The notes below the pieces were generated by a model. It was not told the DNA's origin. It worked only from the letters and a program-made list of their open reading frames with translations, and ran no database searches. Both the position numbers and the translations under genes were made by a program. Below are positions 25,101-33,600 of a stretch of DNA of 64,000 nt, one piece after another. This DNA is from Paracyclopina nana. Lineage: Eukaryota > Arthropoda > Copepoda > Cyclopoida > Cyclopettidae. Within the stretch, counting starts at the first letter, position 1; each line of letters opens with the position of its first letter. The stretch lies in the NCBI GenBank assembly GCA_019096065.1, contig JAGUCH010000003.1:2232001-2296000 (forward strand). The letters run 5' to 3'.

Positions 25101-25985
25101 CAGAAATGGCTCTTTCTGTGCCAGACTCTGCAGTAGCTTTTCTTACAAAGGCCAAAAAGGCCACTTGTGCCAGAAAGGTCAAGCTACCAGCTAACTTTTG
25201 CAGTAACCACTTTGAAAAAGTTACTTCTTGGCGCGGGTTTGAAATTGCACTTGAAGTTTTGCTTCGCTACATAGGAGAGCAGAAATGGCTCTTTCTGTGC
25301 CAGCCACTGCAGTAACTTTTCTTGCAAAGGCCAAAAAGGCCAGTTGTTCATGAAAGGTCAAGCTACCAGCTAACTTTTGCAGTAACCACTTTGAAAAAGT
25401 TACTTCTTGGCGCGGGTTTGAAATTGCACTTGAAGTTTTGCTTCGCTACATAGGAGAGCAGAAATGGATCTTTCTGTGCCTGCCACTGCAGTAACTTTTC
25501 TTGCAAAGGCCAAAAAGGCCAGTTGTTCATGAAAGGTCAAGCTACCAGCTAACTTTTGCAGTAACCACTTTGAAAAAGTTACTTCTTGGCGCGGGTTTGA
25601 AATTGCTCTTGAAGTTTTGCTTCGCTTCATACGAGGGCAGAAATGGCTCTTTCTGTGCCTGCCACTGCAGTAACTTTTCTTGCAAAGGCCAAAAAGGCCA
25701 GTTGTTCATGAAAGGTCAAGCTACCAGCTAACTTTTGCAGTAACCACTTTGAAAAAGTTACTTCTTGGCGCGGGTTTGAAATTGCACTTGAAGTTTTGCT
25801 TCGCTACATAGGAGAGCAGAAATGGCTCTTTCTGTGCCTGCCACTGCAGTAACTTTTCTTGCAAAGGCCAAAAAGGCCAGTTGTTCATGAAAGGTCAAGC
25901 TACCAGCTAACTTTTGCAGTAACCACTTTGAAAAAAGTTACTTCTTGGCGCGGGTTTGAAATTGCTTTTGAAGTTTTGCTTAAAA
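16117..25985 (-). repeat. Right satellite arm, ~55 inverted copies with higher-order structure
   Basis: The same monomer as the left arm, reverse-complemented. Variant classes alternate (CCAGACTCTGCAG, CCTGCCACTGCAG, TTGGCCAGCCACTG). A rare variant CACTTGAACTTTAGC recurs at 18081, 19685, 21301 and 23453, spacings of 1604, 1616 and 2152 bp. Another, TTCATGAATGGTCATGC, recurs near 20682, 22301 and 24452. This indicates amplification in blocks of about 9 and 12 monomers. Confidence 0.93.
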
Positions 25986-26050
25986 GTTCATGCTGGCAGC
26001 AACCTTTTTAAAGCTTTTTTTGTTTTCTGTTGGTTTGTGCGGTATGGTGC

Positions 26051-26170
26051 CGGTTTGTGCGGGTCAGTGCGGGTCGGTGCGGGTCGGTGCGGGTCGGTGC
26101 GGCTTGGTGCGGGTCAGTGCGGATCGGTGCGGATCGGTGCGGATCGGTGCGGGTCGGTGTGGGTCGGTGC
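26051..26170 (-). repeat. Outer 10-bp tandem repeat, right end
   Basis: Twelve 10-mers close to GGGTCGGTGC, the reverse complement of the left-end repeat. Runs of GGG every ten bases satisfy a G3N7 quadruplex pattern. Confidence 0.95.
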
Positions 26171-26186
26171 GGGTTTTAGACAACCC

Positions 26187-26196
26187 GCTTTTTTAT
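26187..26196. repeat. Putative target-site duplication, right copy
   Basis: GCTTTTTTAT, identical to 10690-10699. If the G belongs to the element, the duplication is 9 bp. Confidence 0.65.
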
Positions 26197-26329
26197 CGTT
26201 CACATTCCCAAGTCTGAACAGCATTGAGTTGCGCACTTCACAAATGATACTTGGTGAGATTTGCTTGTGGAACAAAACAGCAACAATATTTTAACCAGAA
26301 GAGTATCCTTAAGTTTGAAGTTACTTAAA

Positions 26330-27176
26330 ATGCAGAATATCTATTCAATCTGTCTCCTTGGTGCTTCATTTATTGTTTTTATTGAAGCTGGTGAAACCAT
26401 GAGGAGTTTACCGAATTGTGATGTCCTAGGAATTTGCCAAGTAAGCACAGTACTTAAAAATGTTGCAACTTAATCAAGTAAGTAAACTCAAAAGATGAGT
26501 CTGAATATTTCAAGGGAATATTTTTGATGGAAGTCCCAGTTGATAGCAGGGATCGGTGCTTAGACGAGTGCCAAAAGGAAATTGAATGCTCTTGGTTTTC
26601 ATATTCAGAATCAAGGATGCAATGCTTCCTTTTTAGCACTTGTCCAATCATTGCCCCTGATGCAAATTTTGAATCCGGCTGGAAAGAATGCCCATTTTCA
26701 TGCGAACCTGGATGGATGCAAATGAATGCAACCTGCTATTTATTTGTTTCGTTTGGAAAGGCCCAGAACTACGAAGAGTCAGTAAATTTTTGCCAGAGTT
26801 CAAATGCCCAATTGTTTGAACCCAAAGATAAAATTACAAATGCTAGAGTTTGGAGCACATTTAGCAGCTTATTTGGAGTACAACGTTCCTATTTGGGAAT
26901 CAAAAGGGATCCAAAAGATATTAACAGGTTAGGCATGTGATCAGTACGATTTATCGCTGACATAATGGATGTGTGTATTGTTTGGAATTAAGTTGGGTGT
27001 ATGAAAGTACTGAAACACCAATTTTGATTGAGTTGTGGTTAAACGGGCAACCTGACAATGCTTACCAAGGGGAAAACTGCGTTGAGTGGAGGCTTGAAAA
27101 TGGAGAATGGAACGATATTTCTTGCGAAACCTCTTATTTACTCGGAGTCTGCGAAAAGATAATCAATCATAAATAA
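26330..27176 (+). CDS. Secreted PAN-like/C-type lectin, QPD type
   Basis: Exons 26330-26440, 26515-26927 and 26993-27176 join in frame to 235 aa. A hydrophobic signal peptide covers about residues 1-20. Next is a Cys-rich PAN/apple-like module (CDVLGICQ, CLDECQ, CSWFSY, CFLFSTCP) typical of crustacean and springtail secreted proteins. It is followed by a C-type lectin domain starting CEPGWMQMNATCY. The sugar site triplet is QPD (27048-27056), the galactose-type signature, and the calcium-binding WND is present (27108-27116). A secreted carbohydrate-binding protein, possibly in immunity or feeding, is inferred. The neighbouring gene at 27634 has the same three-exon plan with the same intron phases, so the two are tandem duplicates. 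Confidence 0.85.
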
Positions 27177-27633
27177 ATCCCTCATTTTGACCATGTCCAC
27201 AAAACTAGATTTATCCGATCAAGAAATATTCAGTGGTCATTTTGTGACCTTTTTGTGCTAAGGTATTTGATTATTTATTCACAAAGGTGTGATTGACGCA
27301 GATAACTTGTAAATGTGCAGTCTGGTTCAAATATTTGTTCGCTCTTTGAAATAAAAGTTTGCGTAACGAATTTGAAAACTATTGGACATATTGGACATCG
27401 TTGGAAAGCATTTTTGCCATCTTTTTAAAAGCCATTGGAATTTGTTTAATATGATGATTAAATTCCTTTTAACATGGCCAAAGGTTAAAGCTCTCCAACA
27501 ATATTCATGTTAGTCTGGAATTCGTAAAACAAACCTTTGATTTCAACGTGCGCAGATATCGCTGAAACAATCTGTAATTTGTACTTAGCCTTTATTTATT
27601 GTGATTGCAGTGCATTGCAGCTATTTATTAAAA
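27177..27633. other. Spacer between the two lectin genes
   Basis: AT-rich, no coding frame. It probably holds the 3' UTR of the first lectin gene and the promoter of the second. No clear TATA or repeat structure. Confidence 0.4.
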
Positions 27634-28475
27634 ATGCGGAACATTCAATACAATTTTGCAAAAATGCTGTTAATTTGCGCCTTCATAGCAAACGTGAGCT
27701 GTAACTTTGACAATATATATAGTGAAGCCAAATGTGATGTCCCAGGCATTTGCAAGGTAAGCAGGAATTTTTGATATAAATTGCAACAGCAGCAAAAAAT
27801 ATCCTCGGATTTATTATTTCAAAGGGAATTGTCCTTTCGGAGCTCCCAGTCAATGAAAAAGATGAATGTTTATTTGAATGCAAGATGAACAGTGAATGCT
27901 CATGGTTCTCATTTGCGAGAATTAAGGGCAAATGTTGTCTATTTGCGACATGTCCGAGTATAAATGACAATTCTTACTTTGAGTCCGGCCAAAAAGAATG
28001 TCCACTTTCAGTGGTCTGCGATCCTGGATGGACTCAAATTGACTCGATACGCTTTGCATTCGAATCGTTTGGTAGCAGTGGCAAGAATTGCGAAGAGTCA
28101 GTAAAGTATTGTCAAAATCTCCAAGCTAGACTGTTTGAGCCACGAGATATCGACACTCATGCCAAGGTATGGAGCACTTTTGCAGCAAAGTTTGGTAGGA
28201 GTGGAGCATTTTTGGGAATGAAAAGGGATCCCCTCAATTTAGATGAGTAAGTTAGGCGATAAGTTGTAATTTTTATTGGCCTGTTTTTATGTATTCTTGA
28301 TAGATGGATATATGAGAGCTCAGGATTGCCAATTGAAGTAAATATATGGAGCGCAGATGAACCAAACAGTCACTCTGAAACCTGTGCAGATTGGTTTCAT
28401 GGAGATGGGCGTTGGAATGATTGGTCTTGTGGATCAAAGCACCTCTTTGCAGTTTGTGAGAGACCCTCAAATTAG
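27634..28475 (+). CDS. Secreted PAN-like/C-type lectin, EPN type
   Basis: Exons 27634-27756, 27825-28246 and 28304-28475 join in frame to 238 aa. The order is the same as in the upstream gene: signal peptide (hydrophobic MLLICAFIANVSC, about residues 11-23), PAN-like Cys module (CDVPGICK, CLFECK, CSWFSF, CCLFATCP), then a C-type lectin domain from CDPGWTQ to the last Cys. The sugar triplet here is EPN (28359-28367), the mannose-type signature, with WND at 28413-28421. Ligand choice should therefore differ from its neighbour (family knowledge; binding is inferred). Alternative start: the Met 10 codons further in, which would leave a shorter signal peptide. Confidence 0.85.
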
Positions 28476-28807
28476 GATGAACCTTTTAAAACACTCATGG
28501 TATTGTGGCAGTCAATATTATCCATAATTATGCCACAAAAATCCCGTCAGAGAAATGCTAATTCCATTTGAGTGGTGAATCCATAGAATAAAAAATAGCA
28601 CCTCAAAAAACAACATAACACGCTACACTAAAAGTAAGATTCTAAATTAATTTTCAAGGTTTACAATCTTTATTCATGTTTATGTGATTTTGAGCTCGCA
28701 AGATATTTCTTTATTTAGCTTCACAAATTCGCTAGTTTTTCCTGGCAAGTTTAGCAAGTTGACCTCAAAAATGCACTGGTTGATTCTCGTAAACTGCACA
28801 TAATATG
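28476..28807. other. Spacer between lectin gene and retrotransposon
   Basis: Contains the probable 3' UTR of the second lectin gene (AATAAA at about 28588). It ends with the target copy ATATG (28803-28807) of the retrotransposon insertion. Confidence 0.45.
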
Positions 28808-29047
28808 TGAAAGGAAGATAACCAATGGTACTATGCCTTAGGAAAGTCTTCCAGAATACGCAGTGAAGCCAAAGTGTGAACTTTGTACAAAAGTGCCGAA
28901 TAAAGGACAACTTGATCGTATGGGAAAACAATATGAACTGACTATATTTTGGCGGTGTAAGCTGACAAACAGTAAGCTGACAAAGTAGACTGAGAAGCGT
29001 CTTCTTCTAGCGAGGTTGCGTGGAACGGAGATCGAACTTTCCTTTCA
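28808..29047 (-). repeat. 3' LTR of the BEL/Pao element
   Basis: 240 bp, identical to 38840-39079, with TG...CA ends. Directly inside it lies the polypurine tract. Confidence 0.95.
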
Positions 29048-29055
29048 TTCCCCGC
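29048..29055 (-). promoter_or_regulatory. Polypurine tract of the retrotransposon
   Basis: On the minus strand GCGGGGAA directly precedes the 3' LTR, the expected place for the plus-strand DNA primer. Confidence 0.55.
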
Positions 29056-29077
29056 ATTCAGCGAAGCAGCTGAATCC

Positions 29078-30289
29078 TCAATCAAGGAGATCGTAGTTCG
29101 GCTTCTCGTCATCGGCCATGTCCTCGTCCTCGGAATGGTGGTCCAAGAGTTCTTCGTTAGCGTGTTCTTCTTTGACCTCGGGCTTTGGAGCAAACAGTTG
29201 CTCGACGGAAGGAAGGGGGGCTGCGGCAATTGCAGCCTTCAGTTGATCGATTTGGGCCTGACGTGTAGACAAGGCCTTAGGGGGACCCGGGGGCGGTGTG
29301 GACGGCCTCTTCGGCATCGGTGGCGGCGGTGGCACTGGAATAATAGTTCCAGACTCCGTGGAAGTCACAGAGGTGGCCGGCGTAGTCGTTCCTGACGTCA
29401 TTGGGCTTTCGTCAGTGAAGTCCGCGGCTGATGATGATGACGACGTTGACGGGGCTGTCAAGTCGATCAAGTCTGGGGTTTGTACAGGCCTGGTCTGGCC
29501 TCGAAGGTACCCCACGAAATCCGCCTCGCCTTTCCGGATCTGGTAGCGCTGGTGATCCTCCAATTGATGCTTTGGATCTAAGTCGAACAAGTCCTGGACG
29601 CTTACGTCAGGGTGCTTCTTGAGCAAGTGTGCCAGGCCAGTCACTGGAACTATGACTGCCTGAGATCCGGAATGCGTGGAAGCCAAGCCGATTGGGTCAG
29701 TCCTGGGGTCTCTGAACGAGAATGATATGGCGTGGTTCCTGGGCAAGCTCTCCGCTCCTCTCAGTTTTGAGGGGCCTGATTGTCTCGTGCTTGATGAGCC
29801 TGACTTTTCGTTGATCATCCGCTCTAACGCGTCTCGTTCCTTTTTAAGAAAGGCGTGGCCTTTCAAGGCCGTCTCCCTCTCGTCCTCGGTCTGCCTTTCA
29901 CGCCTGAGTTTGAACAAGTCTCCGGCGAAGCCCATGGCCTTTGCCTCGTTGACATACGCGTTATATAGATCCGGATACAGTTTTAACGCGTCCTCGAATC
30001 GGGTTTTTGCTATGTATATAAGCCTCGTCTCGTCCAGTTTGTTCCAAGGCAACCTCTGCTTAAGCTGATCAATCATCAGCTTGGTAAAATGACCCGCTAA
30101 TTCTGGAGTAGGTAACAATCGATTTTTCGGATCAAAAAAGGTGGTAGCTACGTCCATGCCCTTCGTTTTTAAGTCCTTTACATATAACGGGGGTCTGTTA
30201 AAGGGGTACCGCTTTTCCTCTGGGATAGGGCCTCGTTTCTGGTAGCTCTGGCGGTGCTTTCCATAGCTGCTGCTGCTTCGGTGGGCCAT
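29078..30289 (-). CDS. Retrotransposon ORF3, unknown function
   Basis: 403 aa from the ATG at 30289 to the stop at 29078. The frame is open a further 48 codons upstream without an ATG, so a spliced start is possible. It lies between pol and the 3' LTR, where env sits in some retroelements. It has no signal peptide and no membrane segment, so I do not call it an envelope. Residues 1-40 are Ser/Arg/Lys-rich. About 50-170 are mixed helical and charged (LPTPELAGHFTKLMIDQLKQ, then RRERQTEDERETALKGHAFL). The C terminus has Ser/Thr-rich and PPPPP stretches and an acidic tail (EDEDMADDEKPNYDLLD). I recognise no domain. A nucleic-acid-binding or trafficking accessory is possible but unproven. Confidence 0.75.
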   Translation of the reverse strand: MAHRSSSSYGKHRQSYQKRGPIPEEKRYPFNRPPLYVKDLKTKGMDVATTFFDPKNRLLPTPELAGHFTKLMIDQLKQRLPWNKLDETRLIYIAKTRFEDALKLYPDLYNAYVNEAKAMGFAGDLFKLRRERQTEDERETALKGHAFLKKERDALERMINEKSGSSSTRQSGPSKLRGAESLPRNHAISFSFRDPRTDPIGLASTHSGSQAVIVPVTGLAHLLKKHPDVSVQDLFDLDPKHQLEDHQRYQIRKGEADFVGYLRGQTRPVQTPDLIDLTAPSTSSSSSAADFTDESPMTSGTTTPATSVTSTESGTIIPVPPPPPMPKRPSTPPPGPPKALSTRQAQIDQLKAAIAAAPLPSVEQLFAPKPEVKEEHANEELLDHHSEDEDMADDEKPNYDLLD

Positions 30290-30678
30290 CTTTGGGGAGC
30301 TTCGATTGGTTGACGTCTCGAAATTGGACTGATGGGGACCGTCTCCAGGACTCGCTTTATATAGTAGAAGAGCTGAGTCTTTATGACCTTGGAGCTCGCC
30401 CTGTACTGAGATCGCTGCTACGTTACGTGTCAATCTAACCGGGTGTTTCTTATGTAGCGAAATTGGTCTTCACGCCATGTGACGTTTGCTCAACTCGCAC
30501 CCTGTTTGTTTACGGCTTTTTGCCGCGCGATTCACGGTTCGAATCCTTCCCCGCCTCGTGAAGAATTCAGTCCTTGACGAATCGTGGACGCGGTTACATC
30601 TCAACGAGACTTTGTTTACTTTTTCAGCTTTTTGCACGCTCTGGCTCTTTAAAAGCTGAAACTCTGTACTTTTTCACC

Positions 30679-33600
30679 TTAATAAAGTACGTTTAAAGGT
30701 ATTATTTGGCGTATTGAGTACGTCTCTAACCGTGGTGGCTTTATTTTCAAGCCAGGCATCTTTGACTGGTTTCTGGCAATTACCATGACGCATTTTCTAG
30801 CCAAGCCGTCATTGTCACGAAGTACTTTGTGAATTCTGCCCCATTTCCATGAGCTTCTGGGGACTAGCTCGTTAGTTTCCATCAAAATGCAAACTTCCCC
30901 GCATTTGGGATCATCTCGAAAAGCAGTCCATTTCGGGTAAGTTTTTAAGGTATCTATTATACTTGACGTCCAGTTTTTCCAGAAATCATCGATGACGTCA
31001 CGTATATTCAAGTAGAGATTCGTGAACTTGTTCTCGTTCAACGGCCTCAATTGGCTCGAGTCAAAATCGATCCCGCACTTCAAGAGGTCATTGATGCAGA
31101 GGAGGCCTTCGACTTCGTCTGTCTGAATATACTCAATTGGCCTTCCGTTTATTAGGTCTGATATCATCGCGATTGATGTCATTAATCCATCTAACGTGAA
31201 TTCGTATGATTTCAGGTCTGGCAGTCTCATTTTGGCTAAATGGACCATTTTTTCTGCCAATCCATTGTTTTGGGGACTGTAAACTGGCGAGTAGTCCCAA
31301 TGCTCGATCGCCATTGTCTCTGCTAAGCTTTGTCTGTCTGGGACAAGCAACTTCTCTGCGGCGCAAAACTGAGGCGCATTGTCAGATCTGACAGTCTTGG
31401 GAATTCTGTATCTACTTGCAAATCGCTGTAGAGCTGTCAGGATGTGCTCAGTGGCCATACTTTCTGCCATTTCGATGTGGACAGCGTGAGTCTGCTGGCA
31501 CACTATGATGAGTAAGTAATACTTATATATAGGGCGGCCAATCTGTACTTTTGCAGGTCCTGCAAAATCGATCGAGACAGTTTCAAACAGTTTTAGTGTC
31601 TCTAGATGCCTGTCAGGCAAGGGCGCCATGTGTTGACTTTGGTAAGGTTTACCTTTGGTCAGGTTGCATTGGACACAGTGTCTGACAATTCTTTTTGTCA
31701 AGTCTCTCAGTCCTTTGACGTGGAAGAACTTTAAAAATTCATTCATAGTGTCTCTAACTGAAGCATGATTCACTTCGTGAATGTTTAGGACGATTAGATA
31801 CGTCAAATGATGCTTTTTTGGCAGCATAATCGGTCTTTTTTGATACACAGAGATCGCTTGCATGCCTTCAAGCCTGGATTCCCCGCGTATGATGCCATTG
31901 GCATCTACTTGGGCATTGAAAGCTCGAAATTCTTCCTTCAGGTGAGAATTCACGTCTGAAAAAACTTCCGCTTGAGCTTCTTTAATAACAAAAGTCAGTG
32001 CGTGTTTCATGTCTCGCACTTTTGAAGTCTTTTGCTTCAGCTGAAAGACTGGTAGGACGTTTTTTCTGTCCTCTACATCGTGCTTTTCAATGCACTTTGA
32101 AGCCAGTTTGTCTCGTATGCCCATCAGGCGCCATACGTGCTTCAGCAGCCTCAGCAAGTCATTGTATTTGAAGGCTAAGTACTCGTTGCTAAACAGCACT
32201 TTGTTATTCAGTTTTGAGACGTATGCTAACGTGTCAGGTCTCTTTTCAGGCCAGTCTGTATTCAACTTAAACAAGCCTCTTATTTTATCGAATGACATCG
32301 AAGGATAGAAGTTTTTCAGCTTTAAGTGGCTGAACAAACAGATTTTCGCTATGGAATTCCGGATTTCTTCCGCGTCTTCCTCAGGCATGACTTCAAACTC
32401 GTCTCCGGAATCGATTTTGTAATCTGGGCTTTCTAAATCGGGTCCTTTGAACCAGAGCTTCGATTCAGCTACGAATTCGTTAAAGTTAAGGCCTCGAGTG
32501 CCTTTGTCACTTGGGTTTTTGTCTGTAGCTATGTAATGCCATTCATTGGCCTTTGTAGCTTCTCTGACCACTGAAACTCTGGTAGCTACGAATGGAACTA
32601 GTCTTCGCTGAGTTCTTTTAATCCACCACAGCGCGCATTTTGAGTCCAGGTAATAATGAATGTCCTCTGGAGCTATTATATGGTCTACTTCCTTCAGGTT
32701 CAGATCAGCCTGAGGCACTATTTGAGCTGCGCAAACGGCGCCCATCAATTCAGCTTGTGGAATTGTCCTTCCGGAAGCCGAAATGAGTCTCTTTTTCGCT
32801 ATAAGTAGGTGAGCACTTATTCTCGGCTGACCCATGTCTTCATATATATTGCGAATGTACACTGCTACGCAGTAAGCTTTCTTTGAAGCATCGCAAAAGG
32901 CATGCAGCTCTCTCTTTTTGAAATTTACAGTAGATATATAGCGAGGTAAAACTATTTCATTGATCCTGGTTCCCTCGTTTACGAACTGCTGAAAAGCTTT
33001 CAAAATGGGACTGATCCTTTCGTCTTTGTCAATGTAGTCTATTAACTTGTCATCCCATCCAAGTTTTAGCGTGTCATTCAAACCCCAGACTTCCTGGGCA
33101 ATAAGTCGCCCTTTCAATGTAAATGGGGCAAGTAAGTCATGCGGATCATATATTTGAGCTACTATGGACACTATGTAGCGTCTCGTCACAATTTTTAGAT
33201 CCTCATCGCTGAGTCCATTTTTTAGTGGGTTAAAAGTGATCTCGTCTGTGCTGGATTGCCACTTGATGCCAAGTGCTTTCACATCCGGATTATTAGAGCT
33301 CAACTCGAAAGCTGGATGCCAGTCTTTATTGTCAATTCTGGACATGAAGTCTCTGTCAGAACTGACCCACTTTTTGAACACCATTTTTGCTTTGGCATGC
33401 ACGTTTTTTACGTCATCATAGACTGCCAGAGCTTCCTCTGTGGTGTTGCAACTGAAGATGATATCGTCCATGTACAGGCACGAATTGAACACGTACTCAG
33501 TTAGTGGGTGCAATTTTCCTTCTTTGGCGATCTCTTTCATAGTATATAGCGCAGCATATGGTGAAGCCACGCTGCCAAAGACCCATGAATCAAACTCGTA

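Larger units (their letters stand above)
10700..26186. mobile_element. Giant foldback element with tandem-repeat inverted arms
   Basis: A 15.5-kb palindromic structure. Outer ends are similar: both begin GG and reach TCTAAAA, then run into 10-bp CCGCACCGAC-type repeats. Inside is a short CATACC(A/G)CACAAAC block and long arrays of a ~180-bp monomer. The left arm (11001-15344) and right arm (16117-25985) carry the same monomer in opposite orientation around a unique ~770-bp core. The direct repeat GCTTTTTTAT flanks both outer ends (10690-10699 and 26187-26196) and looks like a target-site duplication of 9-10 bp. This fits foldback (FB/Galileo-like) or TU-type elements, whose inverted arms are built of tandem repeats. 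No transposase ORF is present, so it would be non-autonomous. Alternative: a satellite array inverted by rearrangement. Confidence 0.7.

Noticed and set aside
11179..25731. Many ORFs of 60-173 codons on both strands, with similar Lys/Ala/Phe-rich translations
   Set aside because: They are frames through a ~180-bp satellite whose length is divisible by three. They break at every indel, exist on both strands and lack codon structure.
11001..25985. CRISPR-like array
   Set aside because: The repeats are directly abutting ~180-bp monomers without spacers in an animal genome.
29078..30433. ORF3 as an envelope gene
   Set aside because: No signal peptide, no transmembrane segment and no cysteine pattern of a surface glycoprotein.
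30467..30564. tRNA-like signals between pol and ORF3: B-box GGTTCGAATCC at 30536-30546 and an 8-bp TCTTCACG/CGTGAAGA pairing
   Set aside because: The T-stem does not pair and the D- and anticodon arms cannot be drawn, so it is not a tRNA gene.
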